A stretch of DNA of 6,891 nt, from contig JBLIKY010000122.1 of assembly GCA_047637535.1 (NCBI GenBank), positions 1 to 6,891 on the forward strand, read 5' to 3'. Within the stretch, counting starts at the first letter, position 1; each line of letters opens with the position of its first letter. Source of the DNA: UBA2040 sp047637535 (lineage in GTDB: Bacteria > Bacteroidota > Bacteroidia > Flavobacteriales_D > Crocinitomicaceae). A program made the position numbers and the translations under genes. The notes beneath the pieces were generated by a model. That model saw only the letters and a list, made by a program, of their open reading frames with translations. It was not told where the DNA came from and did not search any database. Positions 1-6,824 of this stretch are shown here, piece after piece.

Positions 1-488
1 CTCAAGAAGACATTAATACAGGAAGTATAACAAACTCAGCTTTAGTTACTGCTAAAGGTCCTGAAGGAAACGACATCACTGATATCTCTGGTACAACAAA
101 TGAAAATGACATACCAACGGTAATACCTATAGTAAGTGTAGTAGATAACTGTGATGGTACAAGTACATTAAGTACAAATGCGACAGGAAATTTATTATGG
201 AGTACAACAGAAACAACATCAACTATTATAGTAAACAGTGCAGGAGAATACACTGTAACAGCAACTGTTGATGGAAACACAAGCTCTACAGGAAAGGGAA
301 CTTCAGCACCAAAGGAATCACCAGATGATCAAACGGTAAATGTACAAACTGAAGAAGACAATTATTTATGGGAGTTAGATGGAACGAAATATACAGTAAG
401 TGGCACTTACACACATATACGCACAAATGAAGAAGGCTGTGAATATAATACTTACTTACAATTAGAAATTGAAAAAGTGAAATTCTGA
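1..488 (+). CDS. C-terminal end of a large repeat-containing surface/adhesin-like protein (partial)
   Basis: Open from the window edge (first full codon at 3) to TGA at 486-488, 161 residues; the N-terminal part is missing. Three segments can be read. Residues about 1-40 (GSITNSALVTAKGPEGNDIT and on) look like the end of a DUF11/DUF7507-type repeat. Residues about 45-105 (SVVDNCDGTSTLSTNATGNL, then LLWSTTETTSTIIVNSAGEY) resemble an Ig-like repeat common in flavobacterial cell-surface and gliding-associated proteins. Residues about 111-158 (WELDGTKYTVSGTYTH, then EEGCEYNTYLQLEI) match a 'tYTxSGTYt...GC...LxLxI' repeat. Such proteins are normally secreted, often by the type IX system, but no C-terminal sorting domain is visible before the stop; the chain ends IEKVKF. 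Positions where these repeats usually have a second Cys (TVDGNTSS, TEEDNYLW) have none. The substrate or partner is unknown. The protein type is fairly sure; whether the gene is intact is not. Confidence 0.72.
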   Translation, partial: QEDINTGSITNSALVTAKGPEGNDITDISGTTNENDIPTVIPIVSVVDNCDGTSTLSTNATGNLLWSTTETTSTIIVNSAGEYTVTATVDGNTSSTGKGTSAPKESPDDQTVNVQTEEDNYLWELDGTKYTVSGTYTHIRTNEEGCEYNTYLQLEIEKVKF

Positions 489-671
489 AACTTCTCAAAA
501 AACGACTAAAAACTGGAACTTTATTCAGGTGAAAATCGAAGAATTTCACTTCAAAAATCAGATTCAATATATCACCTCATCGATATTAAAACAGGAGAAA
601 AAAGTCAGTACATTTTAATTAATTCAAACATAAACGGCAATAAATCGCAGTTTATCTAGACAAAATAGAGT
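489..671 (+). other. Convergent intergenic stretch with possible remnant of the adhesin 3' end
   Basis: This stretch lies between the adhesin stop and the E1 stop on the other strand. In the same frame as the adhesin, after TGA (486-488) and TAA (507-509), the reading frame stays open from 510 to TAG at 657-659: 49 codons without ATG, including ENRRISLQKSDSIYHLIDIK. A second frame is open from 481 to TAA at 616-618. I recognise no domain in either. The first could be a decayed C-terminal segment cut off by stop mutations, or chance. No GC-rich hairpin followed by a T-tract is visible; the best stem is only AATAT/ATATT near 566-587, too weak for an intrinsic terminator. Confidence 0.3.
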
Positions 672-2765
672 TTAGTACTTCAACAACTCGCCAAGCGCTT
701 TCTCGACTTTATCAGCATTTGGAAGCAAAGTAGATTCCAAAACACTGTTTAGAGGAATGGCTGGTGTGTCAACTGAACCAACAATCGAAATTGGGGCATC
801 TAAGTACTTAAAATTATCGCGCTGAATTCTTCCTGCAAGTCCTAAGGTGAAATTAGATTCGACAGTTTCTTCAGTTACCAACATGACCTTTCCGTGACGT
901 TGTGCTACTTCATTCATTTTGTCATGATCTAAAGGATTCAAAGTTCTTAAATCAATGATTTCCACTCGACCTTCGAAAGCTTTGGATGCAGAGGTTGCCC
1001 AATAAACTCCCATACCGTAGGTGATAATTACACAAGAAGCACCCTTGTCTATACATTCTGGCTTTGCTTCTTGCACCACTCGGGCTTTTCCAAATGGTAA
1101 AATGTAATCTTCATCTGGTTCGATAGACATCGCCCCCTCAGTACCCGCAATTTTGGACCAATACAATCCTTTGTGCTCCAACATGACTACTGGATTTGGA
1201 TCATAAAAAGCCGATTTCATAAGACCTTTTAAATCTGCTCCAGTCGATGGATAAGCTATTTTTATTCCTCTAATATTTGTCAAAACAGATTCCACTGATG
1301 AGGAGTGGTAAGGTCCACCCGAACCATAAGCCCCAATAGGAACACGGATAATTGCACTTACCGGCCATTTTCCGTTTGAGAGGTAATAGGACCTTGAAAC
1401 TTCAGTGAAAAGCTGGTTAAGTCCAGGCCAAATGTAATCGGCAAATTGCACCTCTACGATAGGCTTTAATCCCATTGCGGACATTCCCACTGTTGAACCA
1501 ATAATAAATGCCTCTTGAATCGGGGTATTGAAAACTCTTTCGTCACCAAACGTTTGGGCTAATGTTGCTGCTTCTCTAAAAACACCGCCTAGTCTTCCTC
1601 CTACATCTTGTCCATAAAGCAAAGCTTCTGGATGCTTCTCCATTAATTCCCTAACAGCAAATAATGCACTATCAACCATTACTGTTTTGCGCTTGCCTTT
1701 GGGTTCTCTTTCCCCTTTTTCTTCGGTGATGGGCGTTGGAGCAAAAATATGGTCCAATACCGATTCAGGAGTTGGGTCCTCAGCATTTAATGCTTTCGTA
1801 TATTCTTCGTCAACTTCAATTTTTATGGCATCCTCCAAAGCACTAATTGCCTCTTCATTGATACCTGTCGAAATTAACGCGTTTCTCAATTTTGGATATG
1901 GATCTCGAGTCGCTGCTTCTTCAAGGTCATCGCGATACCATTCTTTTCTTACTCCTGAAGTGTGGTGCCCCAATAATGGAACCTTAGCATGCACAACAAA
2001 AGGTCTTCTTTCTTCTCGAACGGTTGTAAAAACCTCATTCATTGTCTGGTAACAAAGGTCAAAGTCAGTTCCGTCTATGGATTTCACCTCAATGCCATTA
2101 AACCCTCGCATGTACTCAGACATGTCTTGTGCTCTGGTTTCTTCAGCATTGGCCGAAATATCCCAACCGTTATCTTGCACCAAAAACACAATAGGAAACT
2201 GCTTCAAAGCTGCCATTTGCAGGGCTTCAGAAACCTCTCCTTCGGTACAAGAAGCATCACCAAGCGAACAAACCACAACCGGGTTTTGACCTTTATAGTC
2301 CTCGTTTAATCCCATTTTTTCACGATACTGAACACCCATCGCAATTCCAGTAGTTGGAATCGCCTGCATGCCAGTAGCCGAAGATTGATGAATTATTTTA
2401 GGCTTATCAGCGTCATTTAAAGAAGGATGAGAATAATAAGTGCGTCCGCCGGAGAAAGGATCATCTTTCTTTGCGAAAACTTGCAACATCAAATCATAAG
2501 GAGTAATCCCTATTCCCAAAAGAATACTGTCGTCACGATAATACGGCGACACCCAATCTTGCGGGTTCAACTGCATACCACAAGCCAATTGAATCGCCTC
2601 GTGACCTCTAGATGTAGCATGCACATATTTGGCCGTCACCTCCTTATTGGCTTCGTATTTCTCAGCAAGCGTTTTAGCTGTGCACATGAGACGAAAGGCC
2701 TCTAATAAAGTTTTCTTATCGGTTGACAATTTGGTATCGTTTTGTTTTGAAACTGTAGTTGACAT
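672..2765 (-). CDS. Fused E1alpha-E1beta thiamine-diphosphate 2-oxoacid dehydrogenase (branched-chain type)
   Basis: The 697 residues combine both E1 subunits. E1alpha is about 1-340, a charged linker with GEREPKGKRK about 341-362, and E1beta about 361-697. Together they catalyse TPP-dependent decarboxylation of a 2-oxoacid and reductive acylation of a lipoyl-E2 in the cytoplasm. The TPP/Mg site is D170 (LGDAS) and N199 (QDNGW), 29 residues apart as in PDH/BCKDH E1alpha. GHHTSG at 266-271 resembles the GHHST loop of branched-chain E1alpha, with H268 as the likely catalytic His. In the beta half NTPIQEAF carries the expected cofactor-activating E418, and GGPYHSSS carries H487. No lipoyl domain is present and no E2 or E3 gene is in view, so it must work with subunits encoded elsewhere. 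Start is ATG at 2763-2765; no Shine-Dalgarno. Substrate could be branched-chain 2-oxoacids, pyruvate or both; sequence alone does not settle it. Confidence 0.93.
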   Translation of the reverse strand: MSTTVSKQNDTKLSTDKKTLLEAFRLMCTAKTLAEKYEANKEVTAKYVHATSRGHEAIQLACGMQLNPQDWVSPYYRDDSILLGIGITPYDLMLQVFAKKDDPFSGGRTYYSHPSLNDADKPKIIHQSSATGMQAIPTTGIAMGVQYREKMGLNEDYKGQNPVVVCSLGDASCTEGEVSEALQMAALKQFPIVFLVQDNGWDISANAEETRAQDMSEYMRGFNGIEVKSIDGTDFDLCYQTMNEVFTTVREERRPFVVHAKVPLLGHHTSGVRKEWYRDDLEEAATRDPYPKLRNALISTGINEEAISALEDAIKIEVDEEYTKALNAEDPTPESVLDHIFAPTPITEEKGEREPKGKRKTVMVDSALFAVRELMEKHPEALLYGQDVGGRLGGVFREAATLAQTFGDERVFNTPIQEAFIIGSTVGMSAMGLKPIVEVQFADYIWPGLNQLFTEVSRSYYLSNGKWPVSAIIRVPIGAYGSGGPYHSSSVESVLTNIRGIKIAYPSTGADLKGLMKSAFYDPNPVVMLEHKGLYWSKIAGTEGAMSIEPDEDYILPFGKARVVQEAKPECIDKGASCVIITYGMGVYWATSASKAFEGRVEIIDLRTLNPLDHDKMNEVAQRHGKVMLVTEETVESNFTLGLAGRIQRDNFKYLDAPISIVGSVDTPAIPLNSVLESTLLPNADKVEKALGELLKY

Positions 2766-2784
2766 TCTTTGAATCTTTGGATAA

Positions 2785-2811
2785 CAAAAATAGCGATTTT
2801 AAGGCGATTTT
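2785..2811 (-). promoter_or_regulatory. Candidate promoter/operator of the E1 gene: -7 element plus direct repeat
   Basis: On the minus strand TATTTTTG (2792-2785) fits the Bacteroidota -7 consensus TAnnTTTG and would start transcription some 10-15 nt before the E1 ATG. Directly upstream lie two perfect copies of AAAATCGC (2811-2804 and 2800-2793), 3 bp apart, an 11-bp period (about one helical turn). The second copy touches the -7 element. No TTG/TTTG -33 element is seen at the usual 17-23 bp, so the promoter may need an activator or the match may be chance. The repeat is seen directly; its role is inference. Confidence 0.35.
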
Positions 2812-2859
2812 GTTTAGTCATGAGGAGCTTGCATTCCAAAAAAGCAAAAAAAGCAAACT

Positions 2860-3459
2860 TTAATAAGCATGTTTACCGACCTTCCATTGATCTTTAGCCA
2901 AAAGTTTTTCTCCTCCTTCAACTCCAGCGCCTTCTAATTGAGTCCCCATGGAATCATTCCAACGGTTTAAATAACCAAACAAAGCAACGACTCCAGTGAT
3001 TTCAACGATTTCACCTTCTGTCCAATGTTGACGCAATCGCTCTGCAATGTCATCATTAACCGCATTGGGAACTTGAGAGGCTGCCAAAGAAAAATCCAGT
3101 GCCGCTCTTTCGGCTTCATTGAAAGAGGGATGTGTGCGGTACGCCCAAATGTTGTCCATTTGTTCTTGACTTGCCCCGTACCTTTCAGCAGCAATAATGG
3201 TATGCGCCTCGCAATAACGACATCCCGTTGCTTGACTAGAGATGTACGCAATAAATCGCTTCAAAGCGCTCGTTACCTTGCCTTGGTTTTCCATCACGGC
3301 TTTGTTCATCTCAATAAATGCATAAGCTATCCTTGGACGATGATGCATGGTTCGCACACTGTTTGGACAAAAGCCCAAGGTCTCGTTATAAAAAGTAATC
3401 AGTTCGTTAAGGTCTTTGTCGTTTTCGTCTGATTTTGGGGTTACTAGGGGTTGTTTCAT
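2860..3459 (-). CDS. Carboxymuconolactone decarboxylase / AhpD-like peroxidase-related protein
   Basis: The 199-residue alpha-helical protein has the AhpD-like redox signature C80-R-Y-C83-E-A-H86 in SQATGCRYCEAHT. It also has the usual surroundings: an upstream helix with VTSALKRFIAYISS, the downstream AERYGAS, and a late EIVEITGVVALFGYLNRWND segment at about 150-169. In AhpD the Cys pair and a following His transfer reducing equivalents in peroxide detoxification; most relatives have no known substrate, and a true gamma-carboxymuconolactone decarboxylase role is unlikely without aromatic-degradation neighbours. The His follows the second Cys by three positions rather than the four of classical AhpD, marking a different subfamily. 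No signal peptide or membrane segment. ATG at 3457-3459 is the only sensible start. It lies 94 bp upstream of the E1 gene on the same strand and could be co-transcribed with it, though that gap contains its own candidate promoter. Confidence 0.85.
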   Translation of the reverse strand: MKQPLVTPKSDENDKDLNELITFYNETLGFCPNSVRTMHHRPRIAYAFIEMNKAVMENQGKVTSALKRFIAYISSQATGCRYCEAHTIIAAERYGASQEQMDNIWAYRTHPSFNEAERAALDFSLAASQVPNAVNDDIAERLRQHWTEGEIVEITGVVALFGYLNRWNDSMGTQLEGAGVEGGEKLLAKDQWKVGKHAY

Positions 3460-3634
3460 TGTACTGCCTATATTTTGAGATTGTTTTTTTTAGATTTTTA
3501 TTAGAAATAAAGGTCTGAAAAAAATATGGTATTTTTCAGGCAAAGGGAAATAGATCCTTTTTGAATCCAATTGCTTTCAAGAATCTTCCTCCAATTTTTT
3601 GTATTTTTCATTCTTAATTAACAAACCGAAGTGA
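3460..3634. other. Divergent intergenic region between the CMD-family gene and acs
   Basis: The 175 bp must hold the start signals for both flanking genes. It is very AT-rich, with an 8-T run at 3484-3491 and the palindrome TTAATTAA at 3614-3621, 13 bp before the acs ATG. The best -7-like match for acs is TATTTTTC at 3602-3609, one base off TAnnTTTG, with no -33 TTG at a proper distance. For the CMD-family gene no good match is seen. I cannot name a regulator site here. Confidence 0.4.
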
Positions 3635-5524
3635 ATGTCTGACCTAAGAATCAAATCTTTTGAAGAGTACAAAGTACAATACCAAAAAAGCATTGAAAAC
3701 CCATCCCTATTTTGGGGAGAAATTGCGAAATCTTTTACTTGGAAAAAACCTTGGACTCAAACTCTTAAATGGGATTTTGAAGAACCAAAAATAGAATGGT
3801 TTAAGGGAGGATTGATGAATATTACCGAAAACGTTCTCGACAGACATCTTGCTGAACGAGGAGATAAAAACGCGATTATTTGGGAACCCAATGATGTTTC
3901 GGAAGAAAATCAAGTTTTCACGTATCGACAATTGCACGCGAAAGTTTGTCAATTTGCAAACGCTCTTAAAAATCACGGAGTAAAGAAAGGAGATCGCATT
4001 TGCTTGTACATGCCTATGGTGCCCGAACTCACAATCGCTGTTTTAGCTTGTGCTCGTATTGGAGCTATTCATTCCGTTATTTTTGCTGGATTTTCAGCCA
4101 ATGCGTTAAGAGATAGAGTTGTCGATGCTCAAGCAAAAATGGTCATCACATCTGACGGATTATTTCGCGGGGAAAAAACGCTTGATTTAAAATCCATAGT
4201 TGACGAGGCCCTTGACGGTGTAAGTTTTGTTGAGACAGTAATCATGTTCGAAAGAACAAAAGAAAAGGTTCAGTTATTAAAAGGAAGAGATTTAACTTGG
4301 GAAGAATCCATTAAGGGGTGTTCCGAAGAATGCAACGCCGAAATAATGGGTGCAGAAGATCCGCTTTTCATTCTTTACACTTCTGGTTCGACCGGCAAAC
4401 CCAAAGGAGTTGTGCACACTTGTGGCGGTTATATGGTCTACACTTCTTACTCTTTTCAAAACGTATTTCAATATCGTGAAAATGACATTTATTGGTGCAC
4501 GGCTGATGTGGGTTGGATAACAGGTCATTCTTATATCATTTACGGTCCGCTTTTGTCTGGCGCAACAACGATAATGTTCGAAGGAGTACCTACCTACCCT
4601 ACTGTTACCCGTTTTTGGGAAATTATTGAGAAATACAAGGTCAATCAATTCTTAACTGCCCCAACAGCCATTAGGGCTTTGATGGCTTGCGATGAAGGCA
4701 AAGTCGACGGTTTTAAAATGGAAAGTCTTAAGGTGATAGGCACTGTAGGCGAACCCATAAACGAAGAAGCTTGGCAATGGTATTTTGACAAAGTTGGTAA
4801 GAAGAAAGCCGCCTTAGTTGATAATTGGTGGCAGACAGAAACAGGTGGAATCATGATTTCGGGCCTGGGTGATTTGTCCCCAATGAAGCCCATGCACGCT
4901 GGTTACCCTTTGCCGGGAATACAACCTGTTTTATTGAACGGGTATGGGGAAGAAATCCTGGAAAATGAGCAAGAAGGTTATTTGTGTATAAAACATCCTT
5001 GGCCGTCTATTTTGCGAACCACTTACGGAGATCACGAACGTTGCAGAACGACCTATTTCGCCCCTTTTAAAGACCATTATTTCACAGGAGATGGAGCAAA
5101 AAGAGACAAAGATGGTATGTATCGCATCATAGGAAGAATTGATGATGTCATCAACGTATCGGGACATCGCTTTGGAACGGCTGAAATCGAAGACGCCATC
5201 AACACGAGCGACAAGGTGATTGAATCTGCCGTTGTTGGGTATCCTCACCCGATAAAAGGGCAATCGATTTATGCTTTTGTTATTTGTTCGGATAAAACCA
5301 ACGACAAACAGCACATTATCGATACCGTTAGTAAAGAAATTGGAAGAATTGCTATTCCTGAAAAGATTCAATTTGTATCCGGACTTCCGAAAACTCGAAG
5401 CGGGAAAATCATGCGAAGAATTTTAAGAAAAATTGCCGAAGGTGAAATGGATTCACTAGGTGATATTTCGACTTTGCTTAATCCAGAGGTCGTTGAAGAA
5501 ATTGTGAAATTTAGAATCGATTAA
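3635..5524 (+). CDS. acs: Acetyl-CoA synthetase (AMP-forming)
   Basis: The 629-residue enzyme is a full-length member of the acyl-adenylate family; the usual length is about 630-650. It makes acetyl-CoA from acetate, ATP and CoA via acetyl-AMP in the cytoplasm. Visible motifs in order: N-terminal FWGEIAKSFTW (26-36), phosphate loop YTSGSTGKPKG (248-258), DNWWQTETGG (396-405), YFTGDGAKRDKDG with D485, the hinge region IIGRIDDVINVSGHRFG (498-514), and PKTRSGKIMRR with K591. W399 matches the Trp that closes the acyl pocket in Salmonella Acs (W414) and points to acetate rather than propionate. K591 is the catalytic lysine that is reversibly acetylated in many Acs enzymes, so post-translational control is plausible but not shown here. 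ATG at 3635-3637 has no Shine-Dalgarno. It is divergent from the CMD-family gene, and its stop lies 4 bp from the convergent thiolase stop. Confidence 0.97.
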   Translation: MSDLRIKSFEEYKVQYQKSIENPSLFWGEIAKSFTWKKPWTQTLKWDFEEPKIEWFKGGLMNITENVLDRHLAERGDKNAIIWEPNDVSEENQVFTYRQLHAKVCQFANALKNHGVKKGDRICLYMPMVPELTIAVLACARIGAIHSVIFAGFSANALRDRVVDAQAKMVITSDGLFRGEKTLDLKSIVDEALDGVSFVETVIMFERTKEKVQLLKGRDLTWEESIKGCSEECNAEIMGAEDPLFILYTSGSTGKPKGVVHTCGGYMVYTSYSFQNVFQYRENDIYWCTADVGWITGHSYIIYGPLLSGATTIMFEGVPTYPTVTRFWEIIEKYKVNQFLTAPTAIRALMACDEGKVDGFKMESLKVIGTVGEPINEEAWQWYFDKVGKKKAALVDNWWQTETGGIMISGLGDLSPMKPMHAGYPLPGIQPVLLNGYGEEILENEQEGYLCIKHPWPSILRTTYGDHERCRTTYFAPFKDHYFTGDGAKRDKDGMYRIIGRIDDVINVSGHRFGTAEIEDAINTSDKVIESAVVGYPHPIKGQSIYAFVICSDKTNDKQHIIDTVSKEIGRIAIPEKIQFVSGLPKTRSGKIMRRILRKIAEGEMDSLGDISTLLNPEVVEEIVKFRID

Positions 5525-5536
5525 ACCTTTAGAATC
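5510..5536. repeat. 9-bp direct repeat across the acs/thiolase convergent stop codons
   Basis: TTTAGAATC occurs at 5510-5518 and again at 5528-5536. The first copy encodes the Phe-Arg-Ile near the end of Acs; the second covers the thiolase stop codon and its last codon on the other strand. The repeat is exact, but it may be coincidence in AT-rich DNA. No intrinsic terminator is visible in the 4-bp gap between the two genes. Confidence 0.4.
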
Positions 5537-6701
5537 TTTCAAAAACTCCAGCTGCGCCTTGTCCTGTGCCGACACACATAGTAACTACACCGTATTTTTG
5601 ATTTCTTCTTTTTAACTCGTTTAATATCTGAACCGTCAATTTAGCTCCAGTACATCCCAGAGGGTGACCCAAGGCTATCGCCCCACCGTTTACATTAACG
5701 ATTTCCGGGTTTATTCCCGTTTCTCTGATTACAGCTAAAGATTGAGATGCGAAAGCTTCGTTTAGTTCATACAAACTAATGTCCTCTTTCTTCAATCCAG
5801 CCATCTCAATCGCAGCAGGAATTGCATCGATAGGAGCCACGCCCATGATTCTTGGTTCGATACCCACAACTTTATAAGAAAGCAATCTTGCCATTGGTTT
5901 TAGGCCTAACTCATTCATCATTTTCTCAGACATGACCAAAACAAAGGCCGCACCGTCGGATGTTTGTGAAGAATTTCCAGCTGTAACCGAACCGCCAGCA
6001 GCAAAAACAGGTCTCAATTTCCCTAAACCTTCAACCGTAGATGATCTCGGTCCTTCGTCCGTATCTATGATGGTCTTTTTGACTTGTCTTTTTTCATTTT
6101 CATCCAAGTACACTTCTTCGACTTCTATCGGTACGATATCATCTTTGAATTTACCTTCTTTGATGGCGTTAATCGCCTTTTCGTGAGATTTTACAGCGAA
6201 TGCATCTTGATCTTCGCGAGACACCTTGTATTGCTCAGCTACCGCCTCTGCAGTTAATCCCATGCCCCAATACCAATCAGGATTGTCTTTGGCTACCTTA
6301 TCATTAGGAACTATTCTCCAACCCCCCATTGCCATTACCGACATAGATTCTGCTCCACCAGCCAAAATGCAATCAGCCATTCCAGCTTCGATTTTTGCTT
6401 GGGCGATTGCTATAGTTTCCAACCCAGATGAACAATATCTATTGACAGTCATCCCAGGTACTTTCTCAGTATCTAATCCCATCAAGGAAATCATTCTTCC
6501 TAAATTCAATCCTTGTTCAGCCTCCGGTGTTGCATTACCTACGATTACATCGTCAATTCTGTTTTTATCCAACTGCGGCACTTGCTTCATAATGTGTTTA
6601 ATTACATCAGCCGCTAAATCATCAGGACGCGTAAATCTAAAACCACCTTTTCCAGCTTTACCAACTGCTGTTCTGAATCCTGTTATTATATATGCTTTCA
6701 T
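5529..6701 (-). CDS. fadA: Acetyl-CoA C-acyltransferase (FadA-type 3-ketoacyl-CoA thiolase)
   Basis: The 390-residue thiolase is full length (E. coli FadA is 387). It cleaves 3-ketoacyl-CoA with CoA to give acetyl-CoA and a chain two carbons shorter, the last step of beta-oxidation. Catalytic residues are all in place: nucleophile C90 in VNRYCSSGLE, NEAF at 314-317, H346 in GGAIALGHPLGCTGA, and acid/base C376 in MCVGTGQGAA. The end GVFERF and the SREDQDAFAVKSHEKA segment favour the FadA/acyltransferase branch over the biosynthetic acetoacetyl-CoA thiolases, though activity on short chains cannot be excluded. No fadB-like or acyl-CoA dehydrogenase gene is in the window. On its strand the next gene upstream is a four-helix-bundle gene ending at 6825. 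Start is ATG at 6699-6701; no Shine-Dalgarno and no clear TAnnTTTG element in the 123-bp gap before it. Confidence 0.95.
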   Translation of the reverse strand: MKAYIITGFRTAVGKAGKGGFRFTRPDDLAADVIKHIMKQVPQLDKNRIDDVIVGNATPEAEQGLNLGRMISLMGLDTEKVPGMTVNRYCSSGLETIAIAQAKIEAGMADCILAGGAESMSVMAMGGWRIVPNDKVAKDNPDWYWGMGLTAEAVAEQYKVSREDQDAFAVKSHEKAINAIKEGKFKDDIVPIEVEEVYLDENEKRQVKKTIIDTDEGPRSSTVEGLGKLRPVFAAGGSVTAGNSSQTSDGAAFVLVMSEKMMNELGLKPMARLLSYKVVGIEPRIMGVAPIDAIPAAIEMAGLKKEDISLYELNEAFASQSLAVIRETGINPEIVNVNGGAIALGHPLGCTGAKLTVQILNELKRRNQKYGVVTMCVGTGQGAAGVFERF

Positions 6702-6745
6702 GGTTGTGATTATTTTTTATTGTTTAACGTTGCTTGTTAAGATAT

Positions 6746-6800
6746 AAAGAAGAGTGAAGAAAGACGAAAGACGAAAGACTTAAGGGCGAAAGAGAAAAGA
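6746..6800. repeat. Purine-rich stretch with three tandem 7-bp units
   Basis: Three exact, contiguous copies of GAAAGAC occupy 6759-6779. They sit in a 55-nt stretch that is 48/55 purine on the + strand, with looser relatives on either side (GTGAAGA before, GCGAAAGAG after). On the minus strand the unit reads GTCTTTC and lies after the stop of the four-helix-bundle gene and before the thiolase start. Short arrays of this kind can vary in copy number. I assign no function. Confidence 0.7.
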
Positions 6801-6824
6801 TGCCATTGCGGTGCTTTAACTTAT

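Noticed and set aside
2..567. Minus-strand open frames opposite the adhesin tail, rich in Leu, Val and Phe
   Set aside because: The + strand reads as well-known repeat domains over the same bases. The apparent hydrophobic proteins arise from complementing Thr/Asn/Glu codons.
1687..2705. Several + strand open frames opposite the E1 gene
   Set aside because: They lie fully antisense to a clearly conserved enzyme, and their translations show no recognisable domains. They are by-products of the real gene's codon use.
2836..2860. T-rich tract on the minus strand after the CMD-family stop (two T runs separated by GC) as a terminator
   Set aside because: Only a 4-bp AAAG/CTTT stem precedes it, too weak for an intrinsic terminator.
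3025..3432. A + strand open frame of 135 codons opposite the CMD-family gene
   Set aside because: It is entirely antisense to a well-supported gene that carries the CxxC-x2-H motif, and its translation resembles nothing known to me.
3460..3480. TATATTTTG at 3469-3477 as a + strand -7 element for acs
   Set aside because: It has one T too many for TAnnTTTG and would give a leader of about 150 nt, with no -33 box at a suitable distance.
6226..6747. A + strand open frame of 173 codons opposite the thiolase start
   Set aside because: It is antisense to the catalytic C90 region of a complete thiolase. The hydrophobic translation is a complement effect, and there is no promoter or domain support.
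6799..6816. Possible hairpin (GATGCCATTG / CGGTGC area) after the four-helix-bundle stop
   Set aside because: Pairing the bases gives only two or three consecutive pairs with a mismatch, and no T-tract follows in the right direction.
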